Origin: Begonia masoniana
Taxonomy: Eukaryota; Streptophyta; Magnoliopsida; Cucurbitales; Begoniaceae
Length of the DNA stretch: 64,000 bases
NCBI GenBank assembly: GCA_022432975.1
Contig: CM039502.1
Span: 1,974,375 to 2,038,374, forward strand
Reading direction: 5' to 3'
In this document: in pieces, positions 29,360 to 39,464 of the stretch
Position numbering within the stretch: the stretch's first letter is position 1
Layout: the number at the start of each line of letters is the position of its first letter
The notes under the pieces: model-generated
The model's input: only the letters and a program-made list of their open reading frames with translations
Databases searched by the model: none
What the model was told of the DNA's origin: nothing
Position numbers and translations under genes: made by a program

Positions 29360-29955
29360 TAATTAAAAAATATATAAATATTAGGGTAATATTCACTTCA
29401 AATTTGAATGTTTAACAAAAAAAAAAAAAAAAAAATTTAAAGTAATTTTGTAAACAATTTCACCCTTAAAGTATGGAAAACTAACAAATCAACCTATGAC
29501 GGATCCCGATTCTCGAAAAACGAGATTCGATCTCCGTGGCAACCAAGAACAGGGGCCGTTCCCCTAGATCGACCCCCGATCTTAGAGAACGGCCCCCTGG
29601 TCTTGGAGAATAGGGGCTGTTCTCCACTTTATAAATTTTTTTGAAACAATTGTACAATTTATTATAAGATTTTAAAATAATATTCTATAAAACAGACGTA
29701 AAAAATTATAATAAATTGTACAATGTTGAAAAATCACAAAATTTTACATATTATTTTTGCATAATATGCTAAACATGTAGTAAAAATTTTAAGCAAATTT
29801 CATATTGTTTGGTATATCTTTTGAATTTTTCTAAGAAAAATTTTATAAAGTGGAGAACGACCCCGCTTTTTCCAAGACACGGCCAATCTCGAAGAACGTT
29901 CCCTGTTTTTGGTTGCCACGGTGATCGGGCCCCGTTCTCCAGTGAGCAAAAATCG
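29360..29955. mobile_element. Second fold-back element, truncated on the right
   Basis: Inverted arms with distinctive GC-rich sequence: left about 29535-29640 (CCGTGGCAACCAAGAACAGG to GTTCTCCACTTTATAAA), right about 29845-29930 in the opposite orientation. The AT-rich centre is similar to the centre of the 25.15-25.85 kb element (shared AATAAATTGTACAA and AAAAATCACAAAATTTT blocks). The left arm extends further outward than the right, so the right end seems to have been lost where the next element begins (about 29955). Confidence 0.7.
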
Positions 29956-30858
29956 GTCAGGTTCGATTTTAGAAAAAATTGGGACTGCACTAATAAAATT
30001 TAATTTTCAATTTTTCGGATCGGGACCATTTAAATTTTTTTAAGGACCGGACCAGAACCAGACCAGAATTTCGGTTCCGGTTCTGGTATGAATTCGGTTT
30101 TCTCAATCAATTTTTTTTTTTTTTTAAATTCCAAATGAGGATAAGAATTTCATGGGATCACTCAGTTCATTGACACATAAGAAAGAATACTACACCTTTA
30201 TAATTTTCTCACTATTGGTTCAGATCTTAACCAGCTTGGCAAATATTTTCACATAAACTAATGCACACAAACATCAACTAATTGACATCAAGCACACACA
30301 TTGTTCATCAATTGCAAAGCAAAAAAAAAAAAAAGAGAAAATCAGTGAAAAAAAAAACAGTTTGAAGAAACTACAGAAGAAGATCAACCTTCGTGAAAAT
30401 CCACCCGCAAAAAAAACAAGAGCTTACCTTAATCGGACGTCGGTGACTCAATTCGTCCTTCGGTCTGACGAAGACAGACACGGTACTGCGATGCGAGGTG
30501 CGAGCAGAGAGAGTGGTCGGGACTTGGGTGTCAAGCGACTATGAAGTGCAAGAAGAGAGACAGAGAGTGGTTGGGCTCGGCGATGGGGGCTCGGCGCTGG
30601 GCGACTGGCGTAGGGTTTGCACTTTGCAGAGAGCGAAGTTTGCTCTGATTTTCGAAGAGGGAAGACCACGAATTTCGCAGAGAGGAATTAGGCAAATAAT
30701 TCGGTTCGGTTTTTTCGAGTTTGTCTCACTAAACCCAAAAACCGAATCGAATTTTTCGGTTCACCTACAAAAAAACCAAATTTTGTTTTTTTAAAGTGCA
30801 AAACCACCCAGAACCAAACCAAATTTTTGGTTCCGATCCGGTTCTTAGGTCAAACTCT
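29956..30858. mobile_element. Probable hAT-like element fragment with ACCGAACC-rich ends
   Basis: Both ends carry multiple copies of AACCGAA/TTCGGTT-type motifs (about 30050-30110 and 30700-30850), partly in inverted orientation, a composition typical of subterminal repeats of plant hAT elements. The centre (30380-30640) has unusually high GC. On the minus strand it looks like a transcribed leader with a consensus splice donor (ATTAAG/GTAAGCTC near 30425), as though it were the 5' part of a larger autonomous element. No transposase is present. The assignment to hAT is inference. Confidence 0.4.
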
Positions 30859-31217
30859 GACAAGTGACTGATTACCCCCGTCATGAATTTACGCCTATGC
30901 CCCCCCGTTCTGTCTAGTGCTTACGTGGCACTAGACGTATTTGGTCAGAGGGTCGATGTGGGGGGCAGGAATCCCCCATTCCTGCCTCTCCATTTTAGAG
31001 GTATTCAGGAATAGGGGGTGACCGCCCCAAAATGACCTCTCAATCTCAAGACCAATGTTTACGAACGTGAGGTGATTTCGGGGCGGTACCCAAAATATTA
31101 GGGGATGAGAACGGGGGGGGGGGGGGGAGTCACCGCCCAGAAACCAACTATCGTTCTCAAAATTAGGGCTGAGAATGGAGGATCATTGCCCCAGAATGGA
31201 GGGCCGATCCCCGACAG

Positions 31218-31226
31218 TATAAAAAA
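31218..31226 (+). promoter_or_regulatory. TATA box inside the left arm of the MULE
   Basis: TATAAAAAA near the inner edge of the left inverted repeat, pointing into the element and followed by a C-rich then CT-rich leader. It would serve the plus-strand ORF. MULE termini commonly hold the promoters of the element's own genes. Confidence 0.45.
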
Positions 31227-31493
31227 TCAACCCCCCCCTTCCACCCTACATTGCTGAAAACTCTGATTTCCTCTCGGCGCCAACCGCGATTCCAACATAA
31301 AATCTGACCATTTCACGCCCCTACCGTGTTGATTTTCTTATCCTTAATCTTTACCTTCCAATATCATCAAAAAATTCCACAAATCCGAGCTCTAAATCAT
31401 CAAAATCCCCAAATTTTCAATTCAACATAAATCGCCAAATTCTCCACAAATGACACCCAAATTGACGATTAAACAAAAGACTGTTCCGTCACA

Positions 31494-32656
31494 ATGTGGC
31501 CCGACCAAACGGCCTTTGCCAAATCGCCTATCGATGTCACAAGGAGGACTATTGCAAGGGGTCTGATAAACCGACGACAATTGTCACAATGTGCTCCGTG
31601 TAAGCGCGACGACTGCCAACTAAATATATTTAGAATGAATTTCGAAATCAGATGTGTAAGGAGCAGTTTGAGCGGGATATGTCAAACCGCTCGGTTATTC
31701 ATTCAAAGACCGTCAACTTTAGAGGTTAGAAGTTATTGGCGATCAAGAAGATGTTCGACAAAATCGCCCTACATAAAGTGTATGGATTGAGGGGCGATAG
31801 CTGCGATAGAATTGTTCGCTTGTTTCATGTGAATTTGACCTCTACCGGGAGGTCAGGATGTTTGAAGACGTACATTCTTAGTACAGAGATTTTGATACCT
31901 CCAGAGACTGTTAATGAAGTGCTCGGGTTTGCCAGAGAAGGGAATGAGGTGGAGATATACTACCATACTTTTCGAGATTGTGATTTTTTTAGATCGGCAG
32001 AAGGAATTGACTACCTTAGGGAAATTCATCGAAATGTAAACATCGGAGGGTTCATGATGCCAAAATCCAAGGATTTGAACGTCAGAGCTCAGGTTATTCA
32101 CAATCTGATAATCCACACTATTTTATCTTGGGATTGACATAGAGATCTCGTGAGCTGCATAGATATCTATGTGATGGAGAAGTTGTACAACGGGAAGATG
32201 TTCGGCCATGTCTTCGTGATTTTAGGTCACATGCATGAGATTGGTTGGACAAACAGTAAGAATCTGCCACACGACACGTTGATACAAAAGATCGTCGAGT
32301 GAGTTCGGGTTCAGCTACCGATTGGATAACAGCTGAGAGCATAGAGATCCGGTAATGTATTTTATAAGCTTCTTTTGATTCAGATAGGCCTAGTTAAAGT
32401 TGACGGAACTTGGGTGTTCAAGGGAGATCAGAGAGCCTCCACCTTTGTAGATGTTCCTATGGAAGAGGCCATTGCACGACTGTTGTCCCCTCAGACGGTT
32501 AGTAGGTGGGACAAGATGGAGCAGAGACTAAAGTTCCTCGTAGGAAGAGTTGAGGAGCTCACCGTTACACAGAGAGAGCTAACTCAGTCCCACAAAGAGC
32601 TGAGAAAAACCCTCATGGATCGGGTGAAGCGAGATGACGACGATGTCTCATCGTAG
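31494..32656 (+). pseudogene. Decayed transposon-associated ORF with C-terminal coiled coil
   Basis: Open stretches at 31736-32137 and 32375-32656 belong to one degraded reading frame. The first reads KMFDKIALHKVYGLRGD, then LFHVNLTSTGRSGC, IPPETVNEVLGFAREGNEVE and RAQVIHNLIIHTILSWD. A stop codon at 32135-32137 is followed in the same frame by HRDLVSCIDIYVMEKLYNGK and further stops near 32300. This layout (FY/FHxN-L, then xxPETxNxxLGF, then a block containing HR-DxVSxxDIY) resembles the plant-specific putative transposon protein domain common in retroelement- and MULE-linked genes. The final part predicts a coiled coil (EELTVTQRELTQSHKELRKT) and an acidic end. At least three in-frame stops make it non-functional. 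Family assignment is from memory and moderate. Confidence 0.55.
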
Positions 32657-33540
32657 TTTAGTTTATGTTTTGTATTTAATTTTATGTATTTTACTTTATG
32701 TTTATAGTTTAGTTTATGTTATAAGTAGTATGATTGTATTTTAATTATGTTTATCATTTAGTGTATATTATGTGGTGTATGGTTGTACTTTACTTTATAG
32801 TTTTTACTCTATGATTATACTTAATTATCTAGAACTGTGTAGCACCCGGTTTCAATTAAACCGAATTTAACTTATCAATTAATGATGTACAATTTCATGG
32901 AAGAATTGGGAGAGTTATTAGTTAGGTTAATGGGTGACTAAGTGAGGGCATTTATGTAAATATGACAATTAAAAGTAGATGACCTATTTAAGGGAAAGGA
33001 ATTTAGAGATTTATGCACTGTAGCCGCCACTGTTTCCTCATTTATTCCTTTTCGGTGTCCAGCTCAAGCTCAGCGGAGCTCTCGACGAATCTTCCACTAG
33101 ACTTTTCTTCTATCTAAGTAAGTTTTCCCCATTTCTTATATTTTAGCAGTTAGATAGCCGAGGGAGTCCAATGCGAGGGTTTCGAGGATGCTATAGATGA
33201 GTGTCAGTTTTAGTTTAGTGCAGTATCGGGAATGCATTATGACCAGAATTCTCAATTAGTTTCCTTAGGTCTCTGGTTGAATATGATGAAGTTTAGTGAA
33301 GGTTTAATTAATAATCGGTTTATGGATTTAGGTTCGAGCTAATTCCCGGAGGAGATTTCAACCAAACCATCCAGAAGACCAGGTAAGTAAAGTATGCATG
33401 TGCCTTCGGGCCTACATCACAAAACAGTAGAGTTATGTATTTGGGGAATGATTTTGTATGTCATGCATCATGTTTTTGAAAGATTACGAAAATGAATTTT
33501 CATGTAAGAACGATAAGGTATGAACTGAATGTGACAGACA

Positions 33541-33738
33541 AACTATTAAGGGAACTAATCCACCCCTTAACTTATGAAGGGATTTATGACATTTAGAGAA
33601 TTGATCCTACTCCCAAGGGAACAGAGGGATCAGATCAGCTATTAAGTGAATTCATCCGCCCCTTAATCGAGTAGAGGATGTATAACATTGGGAAAATTGA
33701 TCCACTTCCCAAGGGAACCGAGGGATCAGATCAGCTTA
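33541..33738. repeat. Two tandem copies of a ~98-bp unit inside solo LTR A
   Basis: Each unit runs from CTATTAAG through a block ending CCAAGGGAAC, then GAGGGATCAGATCAG. The copies differ by scattered substitutions. Confidence 0.75.
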
Positions 33739-34218
33739 TGAACGTATGTGAATGCAACTGAGATGAGAAAGTAGAAATTTGCATGTTTAGGAATTTATGT
33801 TTCAGCATATCATTTCATTACTGCTTTACTTGCCTAGCATTAGGCTAATTGATGAGTTTTGTGATGTAGGTAAAGAAGTGACAGCAGGTGAATCCTCTGA
33901 GTTCATTGAGGGATAGATTGGTTGGGGGTGCATACTCATGCCACGGATCTGGTACTTGATGAGGCGGTTTAACTGATGTCTGTTGGAGTGAAGGTGTAAT
34001 TGATAATGTTTCGATTTGAATAGGTTGAGTTCTCATGACAGTAGTTGTTTCAATGTTTTAAAAATGTTTTGAGTTGTCTTTTCTGATAATAGTATTCTGC
34101 TGAGATTTGATATTGGCACTTGCTGGATTGTTTTGAGTTGTCTTTTCTGATAATGGTATTTGAATGATTTCAGTAATGTAAGTAGATTCTTTTCTGTAGT
34201 TAGAGTTGTGTTGTATAG

Positions 34219-35379
34219 TGTAACGACCCCTTATCCCAGCAAGATATTGTCCGCTCTGAGGATTGGGTCGTAGCCCAATATCCTCCCCTCACGGTTTTGT
34301 TTGGCAAGAACTTACCAGAAGGTCACCTAACCTGGAATTGCTCTTGCCGAAGCACTTTTAACTTCGGAGTTCTTATGGGATCCGTTGCCAATTGTGCTCC
34401 AAAACGCATCTTACTATCTTGGGAGGGATCTCTTACATATGTTTCATTTCCATGTACTTCCCCAAGCGATATGGGATTGTGACAACCCCCTCTTTACGAC
34501 CCGGGATTCGCCTATACTCGAGTCCGGAATTCGCCTACACTCGGCTTAGGTCCCAAGGTTTGCCCCGCAACCCGAGGTTTGCTCCGCAGTCGTATTCATA
34601 CGTGCACATTCGGGTCATCACAATCACCCCCCCTCGGGGGCCCAACGTTCTCGTTGGCCACATTTCCGGTTGGGTACAGGCTCTGATACCATTTGTAACG
34701 ACCCCTTATCCCAGCAAGATATTGTCCGCTCTGGAGATTGGGCCGTAGCCCAATATCCTCCCCTCACGGCTTTGTTTGGCGAGAACTTCCCAGAAGGTCA
34801 CCCAACCTGGAATTGCTCTCGCCGAAGCACTTTTAACTTCGGAGTTCTTATGGGATCCGTTGCCAATTGTGCTCCAAAACGCGTCTTACTATCTTGGGAG
34901 GGATCTCTTACCCCCTCGGGGCCCAACGTTCTCGTTGGCCACATTTCCGGTTGGGTACAGGCTCTGATACCATTTGTAAGCGACCCCCTTATCCCAGCAA
35001 GATATTGTCCCTCTGGAGATTGGGCCGTAGCCCAATATCCTCCCCTCACGGCTTTGTTTGGCGAGAACTTCCCAGAAGGTCACCCAACCTGGAATTGCTC
35101 TCGCCGAAGCACTTTTAACTTCGGAGTTCTTATGGGATCCGTTGCCAATTGTGCTCCAAAACGCGTCTTACTATCTTGGGAGGGATCTCTTACATATGTT
35201 TCATTTCCATGTACTTCCCCAAGCGATGTGGGATTGTGACAACCCCATCTTTACAACCCGGGATTCGCCTATACTCGAGTCCGGGATTCGCCTACACTCG
35301 GCTTAGGTCCCAAGGTTTGCCCCGCAACCCGAGGTTTGCTCCGCAGTCGTATTCATACGTGCACATTCGGGTCATCACA
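34219..35379 (-). mobile_element. TRIM retrotransposon array: LTR-internal-LTR-internal-LTR
   Basis: Plus-strand map: LTR 34219-34622 (404 bp), internal 34623-34693 (71 bp), truncated LTR 34694 to about 34910, internal about 34911-34974, LTR 34975-35379 (405 bp). LTRs begin TGTAACGACC (TGTAAGCGACC in the third) and end GGTCATCACA. The internal segment read on the minus strand starts AA, then TGGTATCAGAGC, a perfect primer-binding site for initiator methionine tRNA, and ends in a G-rich polypurine tract just before the next LTR. The element is therefore on the minus strand and has essentially no coding room, the hallmark of a terminal-repeat retrotransposon in miniature. The whole array is flanked by TATAG (34214-34218, 35380-35384). 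Long open frames across it are accidental. Confidence 0.92.
34680..34691 (-). other. Primer-binding site (initiator Met tRNA) of the TRIM element
   Basis: GCTCTGATACCA on the plus strand, the complement of TGGTATCAGAGC, matching the 3' end of plant initiator tRNA-Met. It is two bases inside the LTR boundary, as expected. A second copy occurs at 34961-34972 beside the third LTR. Confidence 0.9.
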
Positions 35380-35399
35380 TATAGCAAGGAGTTGTGGGC

Positions 35400-35870
35400 A
35401 TGTCGCTCTGTTCTATATCGGTAGATGATGTCTATCGGTAGCTGTCGAGTTATAGTTATGTCGTCTATCGGAAGATGTCTTCAGTAAAGTCATCGAATGA
35501 TGTTTCAATAAAGTTATCGGAAGATGTCTTCAGTAAAGTCATCGGATGATGTTTTAGTAAAGTTATCAGAAGATGTCTTCAGTGGAAGCCATCGGATGAT
35601 ATAGGACGAAATTTGTCGTTTAGTGATCGGTATATATAGCTTGTTTTATCGGCAGATGTCGAGTCGTTGTTCTATTCACTATCGGTAGATGAAGTCTATC
35701 AGAAGATATAAGTAGAAAGTTTATCGTTTAGAGATCGGCGTATGCAGTTTACTCAATCGGAAGGTGTAGGTTTAAGTCTATCGGGTGATGTCTCTGTAAA
35801 CTCATCGGCAGATGCGTGCTGACGTCATCGGTAGATGTAGGAGGACTTTTGTCGTTTAGTCATTGGAAGA
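35400..35870. repeat. Degenerate minisatellite with ATCGG--GATG core in solo LTR A
   Basis: About twenty occurrences of TATCGG or CATCGG followed by two bases and GATG, spaced at roughly 20-30 bp, some within longer direct repeats (AGATGTCTTCAGTAAAGT occurs at least twice in nearly perfect form). It lies in the downstream part of the LTR. Confidence 0.75.
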
Positions 35871-36479
35871 AGCCTTCTATTTCCTGTTTCATTCTTTTCC
35901 GTTGACTTTATTCATCGGCAGATGAATTTGACTTCTTTGACTTCTTAAGTATTTCACGATTTAAACCTCTATTTCTTTTTGGCCGATTAACTCTTAACAT
36001 TCCGAACGATTATCCTAGCGACGTTTTTCACAGTTTTGCTTATCTCTATTATTGACCAAATGATTTCCGCTGCAAGTTTTAAATGTTTATTTATTTTGGA
36101 TTCTAACTTATGTCAAAAGTCGATTGTTGAGAGAATTCTTTTTAAATACGGATGAAATTTCTTAGTCATGTACGGGCTTTTGAGTAATGAGTCGGGTTCA
36201 GATAACTCGGGGCGTTACAAACTGACTTTTGGTTATAAAATTGTGATTTGAATATGCATGAATTGTTTGAAGCTAGCTATGGGAGAGTCATAAAACAAAG
36301 AAAACTCTACTAATTTTTTTCAACTTTACCTTATTAAATTACACATTATAATAAATACACACATTACAAAGTATAATAAATACATAAATTACATCTAGAA
36401 TAGTCATACATTTTTGTCTCTGCCGTGTGTAGGAGATTTCTACACATAATAAAAACTATATACTCTGTTCCGAAATTGA

Positions 36480-38435
36480 TTTTTGAAATTTGCGTACATA
36501 TGCCGGAGGTACTAGTGGTGGTCGGCTGACGGTAATTCCTACTGCACAGTAGGCAACAACTCCTGATATTTGAAAAAACAAGATAGTCAATATAAAATAA
36601 TATAATTACCACAATGCCCCAATATTTGAAAGAACAATTGAAAATGCATTATAGCTTTTGTCGATCTGAAACAAATGTCAATCTGTATCCCGATTCAGTC
36701 TATATATCTTCCTTCAATAATTTCAAAAACCACATCCATGAGTCCATACACTCTGATTTCACACTAGCAACAACAATGAGATATATTTCATCGTTGCCAT
36801 CAATACTGACTGCTGTTAGTAATTGGCCGAGACACTAGCCCTTTAGATGACAATCATCCAAACATATAATAGGTCTACCACACTGCAGCAAACTTGTCTT
36901 ACAAGTAGTTATACACATATACATTCTTTTGAATACACGTGACTCGTTATTGGCAGAACCCATCAAGAAAGTCTGTAGGTCGCTATCCGGATTTGATCTA
37001 CATATTTCTTTTGCATACGACCACAATAGCGTGTATTGTGCGTCGTCATTCCCTTCATTAAGTTTTCTTGTTTTGCTTTGATAAGTGTGTATTTTACACA
37101 CTTTATTGTACTCTTTAATACTTGAATTGATGAGTTTTACTCAAAGTATATAAAAATTCTGATGTATTTGGTGAGTGTGTAGAAAAATTGGAGAATTACA
37201 GGTTTCGGTGAAATCATTTCAGAAGAAAAGCGAGCAATTGTCGAACAATCGGATATTTTAATTGTTTTAATCTCAACCGTTGATCAATCGGCTATTTTAA
37301 TTGATGGAGGTGTTTGAATCTGGACCGTTAAAGCTTATTTTAATCTTAGCCGTCGAAGATGATTGTGGGCTGAGCTTCAAATTAATTGATAAATAGGTTA
37401 TATGTTAACCTAATGGGAGATTCATTCAGAAAGGAGAAAAGCAGCCCTAGCGAGAGACCAGAACGGAGCGAGAGCTTCGAGAATTGATTTTCAGCATAGT
37501 TTTTATTTCCCTTTCTCTTCTGAACTATGAACTTCTTTATTATTCTTGTTGTTTTTCTTTATTTTAATATGAACTAAATTTATTTTCTAGGGTTATGATG
37601 TAACTGAAACTCGACTGTTTAATATTTCTAATTTAGTTTTTATTTTCCTTTTTCCGATATCGTGTTGAGTATTCTTATATGTTCTTCATGCTTAATTTTG
37701 CCTGATCACCAAAGTTAAGATTTTTAGGGTTGTTTCAAAAGACGGAAGTTGCGAAATAACTGGGCATTGATGAGTTTACCATAAACTGATTCTAGACTAG
37801 GGATAGCTAGGACTTTTATGTAGTTTTATGATTTTCTGCACTTAATGTATTCAACTGATTTGAGTTTGAGACCGGGAGGTGATAACCTGTTAGTTGGATA
37901 ATATTATTATAACTCGGGAGAGAATAATAATTAAAATAGAAAAATCGCTGTCAACACGTAGGATTAGAAAATATTAACTAAATTAGGAATATTAAATAGG
38001 AAAGTGGATGTGAAATCAGAATCCCTAGATTCTTTCTTAATATTTACCAAATCTTTAATTATTTTCCTGCCATTTATTTTAGTTTCCTAATTAGTTTATT
38101 TCAATTATTTTAGTTATTTAATTGTTTAATTTAAAATCAAATAAAAATCAAATCTTTTTAATAACAATTAAAGTGTTTTAGTCCAATTAATTTAAAATTA
38201 ACTTAATTTAATATTTTAGTAAAACTATTCCTCGTGGGTTCGACTCTTACTTTAAAATTATATTACTTGTGCGACACGTACACTTGCGTATCACGATTTT
38301 TCGCAACATGCTTCTTGCTCTTCTAGCAAGACTTGTTGTAATGTTGACATTCAAATCCTTCTTCACTGTCTCGATAATGGAAGAAATTTTCCTCTTAGGT
38401 TGACCTTTGAATCTATCCAAATAATGATTTGGCAC
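36480..38435 (-). pseudogene. MuDR-type (MULE) transposase relic, interrupted by solo LTR B
   Basis: Coding remains on the minus strand are split by the LTR at 37079-38308. The upstream part (38435-38309) reads YLDRFKGQPKRKISS then VKKDLNVNITTSLARRARS; the downstream part continues KTRKLNEGNDDAQYTLLWSY, YAKEICRSNPDSD, FKRMYMCITTCK and GRPIICLDDCHLKG, where the first catalytic Asp of the DDE domain is expected. After a stop the frame goes on as GQLLTAVSIDGNDEIYLI, WMWFLKLLKEDI and FVSDRQK. These are the standard blocks of MURA-like transposases. Three in-frame stops (one after LKG, one before the SDRQK block, one after it) and loss of most of the C-terminus show that it is dead. A region at 38970-38785 may be the acidic N-terminus of the same gene. 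Confidence 0.85.
37079..38308. mobile_element. Solo LTR B inside the MULE transposase gene
   Basis: A 1230-bp sequence starting TGATAAGTGTG and ending TTTTTCGCAACA, flanked by the perfect duplication TGCTT (37074-37078 and 38309-38313). Near the end is the run TATTACTTGTGCGACACGTA, a motif I recall from the ends of several plant Ty3/gypsy LTRs. There is no internal region, so this is a solo LTR. A tRNA-like GGTTCGACTC at 38237-38246 is part of the LTR and not a tRNA gene. Confidence 0.88.
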
Positions 38436-39464
38436 CTATTTTATAGAAGTGTGTCGATTCTATATTTTTCTTGAACATTTGTAAGAATATTTGAAACTCT
38501 TTATTTGAAAAGTAAATTCATTTTGCATCTTCGAACCATGCAGTCACCAATCACATCTGTCTTCACACACGGCCCTCAGTCGCCGAGATTCACTTTTAAT
38601 GAATTTGATCTCATAACCATTATTCAAAACATATTCTACTATTTATTCTTTAATTGTCTTTCAAGAACTATATTTTTTTCCAGATAAAATCTCACCGAAA
38701 TTTCTTCCTTTACTAGTATGCTTTCCACCGCATCATCCTCCGAGTCGACCGGTGTTCGAAACTCATCGTCTAGAGTTTTTGATGTCATTGCATCTTTATT
38801 TCTTCATTATCTTCTAGGTGATCGAATGTCCGAAGATCACCATATATAGGCGTAGAGTACGAATACCAGTCCATATTGGTATTACAAGTTGTTGTCTCGT
38901 CTAAATCAACCGATCTACTGGAATCAGAATTCATCGATGTCGCTAATACAAAGAAAATTTGTCCAAACAAGAAAATAGTGGAGAGGTTTTAGGATTTTCG
39001 CTAGACAGTGGTGAAAATTGAAGGTCGTGGCCATTTTGGGGCGGCGACCCCTGTTCTCAATTTTACCAAAAAATATGGCCAACAATAAAGAGAAGTTTCG
39101 GGACGGTGACCCCTCGGCTCTGCCCCCAAATCGACCTCCCGACCCAATACGTTCAGTGCCAAGTAAACAGTAGACAGAACCGGGGTGATCGGCCCTTTGT
39201 TCTCAATATTAATTCGTAACAGAGGGTGATCGGCTCCAATTATAGGCATTAATTCAAAACGCGAAATGATCGACCACCTACCTACAATTTAAATTGATTA
39301 TAACCCAAAATAATAAAAACAAAACATAACCCCACTAGCTTTCCTCGGTTGGTGGTCACTTTTCAATCTTCTTCCTGTTATCGCTGCCAAACAGATCTCG
39401 ATCTCTCTCTCATCCACTTGCTTTCTTTATCTCCCTAGGAAAAGGAAAGGTCCGGCATAAGCCC

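Larger units (their letters stand above)
32838..36219. mobile_element. Solo LTR A of an LTR retrotransposon, with nested TRIM insertion
   Basis: Begins TGTAGCACCCGG and ends GGGGCGTTACA, and is flanked by the perfect 5-bp duplication AACTG (32833-32837 and 36220-36224). There is no internal retroelement sequence, so this is a solo LTR left by LTR-LTR recombination. Total 3382 bp; without the TRIM array (34219-35379 plus one TATAG) the LTR is about 2.2 kb, long, as in several Ty3/gypsy clades (lineage is inference). It contains a tandem pair of about 98 bp (33541-33738) and a degenerate minisatellite (35400-35870). Confidence 0.88.
30860..39285. mobile_element. Mutator-like element (MULE), decayed, with nested insertions
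   Basis: Long imperfect terminal inverted repeats. Left about 30860-31020 and right about 39060-39285 share, in opposite orientation, TGAATT-A-GCCTAT, GTTCTGTCTA-TG-TTAC-TGGCACT, CGTATT-GGTC and GGTCGAT-TGGGGGCAG, followed by CGCCCCAAAATG blocks. A 15-base G run (31113-31127) lies in the left arm. Between the arms are a MuDR-type transposase relic on the minus strand and a second ORF on the plus strand, facing each other. Two solo LTRs, one containing a TRIM array, were inserted later. Subtracting these leaves about 3.8 kb. The exact outer ends and the 8-10 bp target duplication could not be fixed. The right arm ends only about 180 bp from the tetraspanin start. Confidence 0.8.

Noticed and set aside
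34392..35424. Several open frames of 80-190 codons on both strands.
   Set aside because: They lie inside the TRIM LTRs, repeat with each LTR copy and overlap one another in different frames. TRIM elements are non-coding.
38237..38246. GGTTCGACTC resembling a tRNA T-arm.
   Set aside because: No acceptor stem, A-box or cloverleaf surrounds it; it belongs to the end of solo LTR B.
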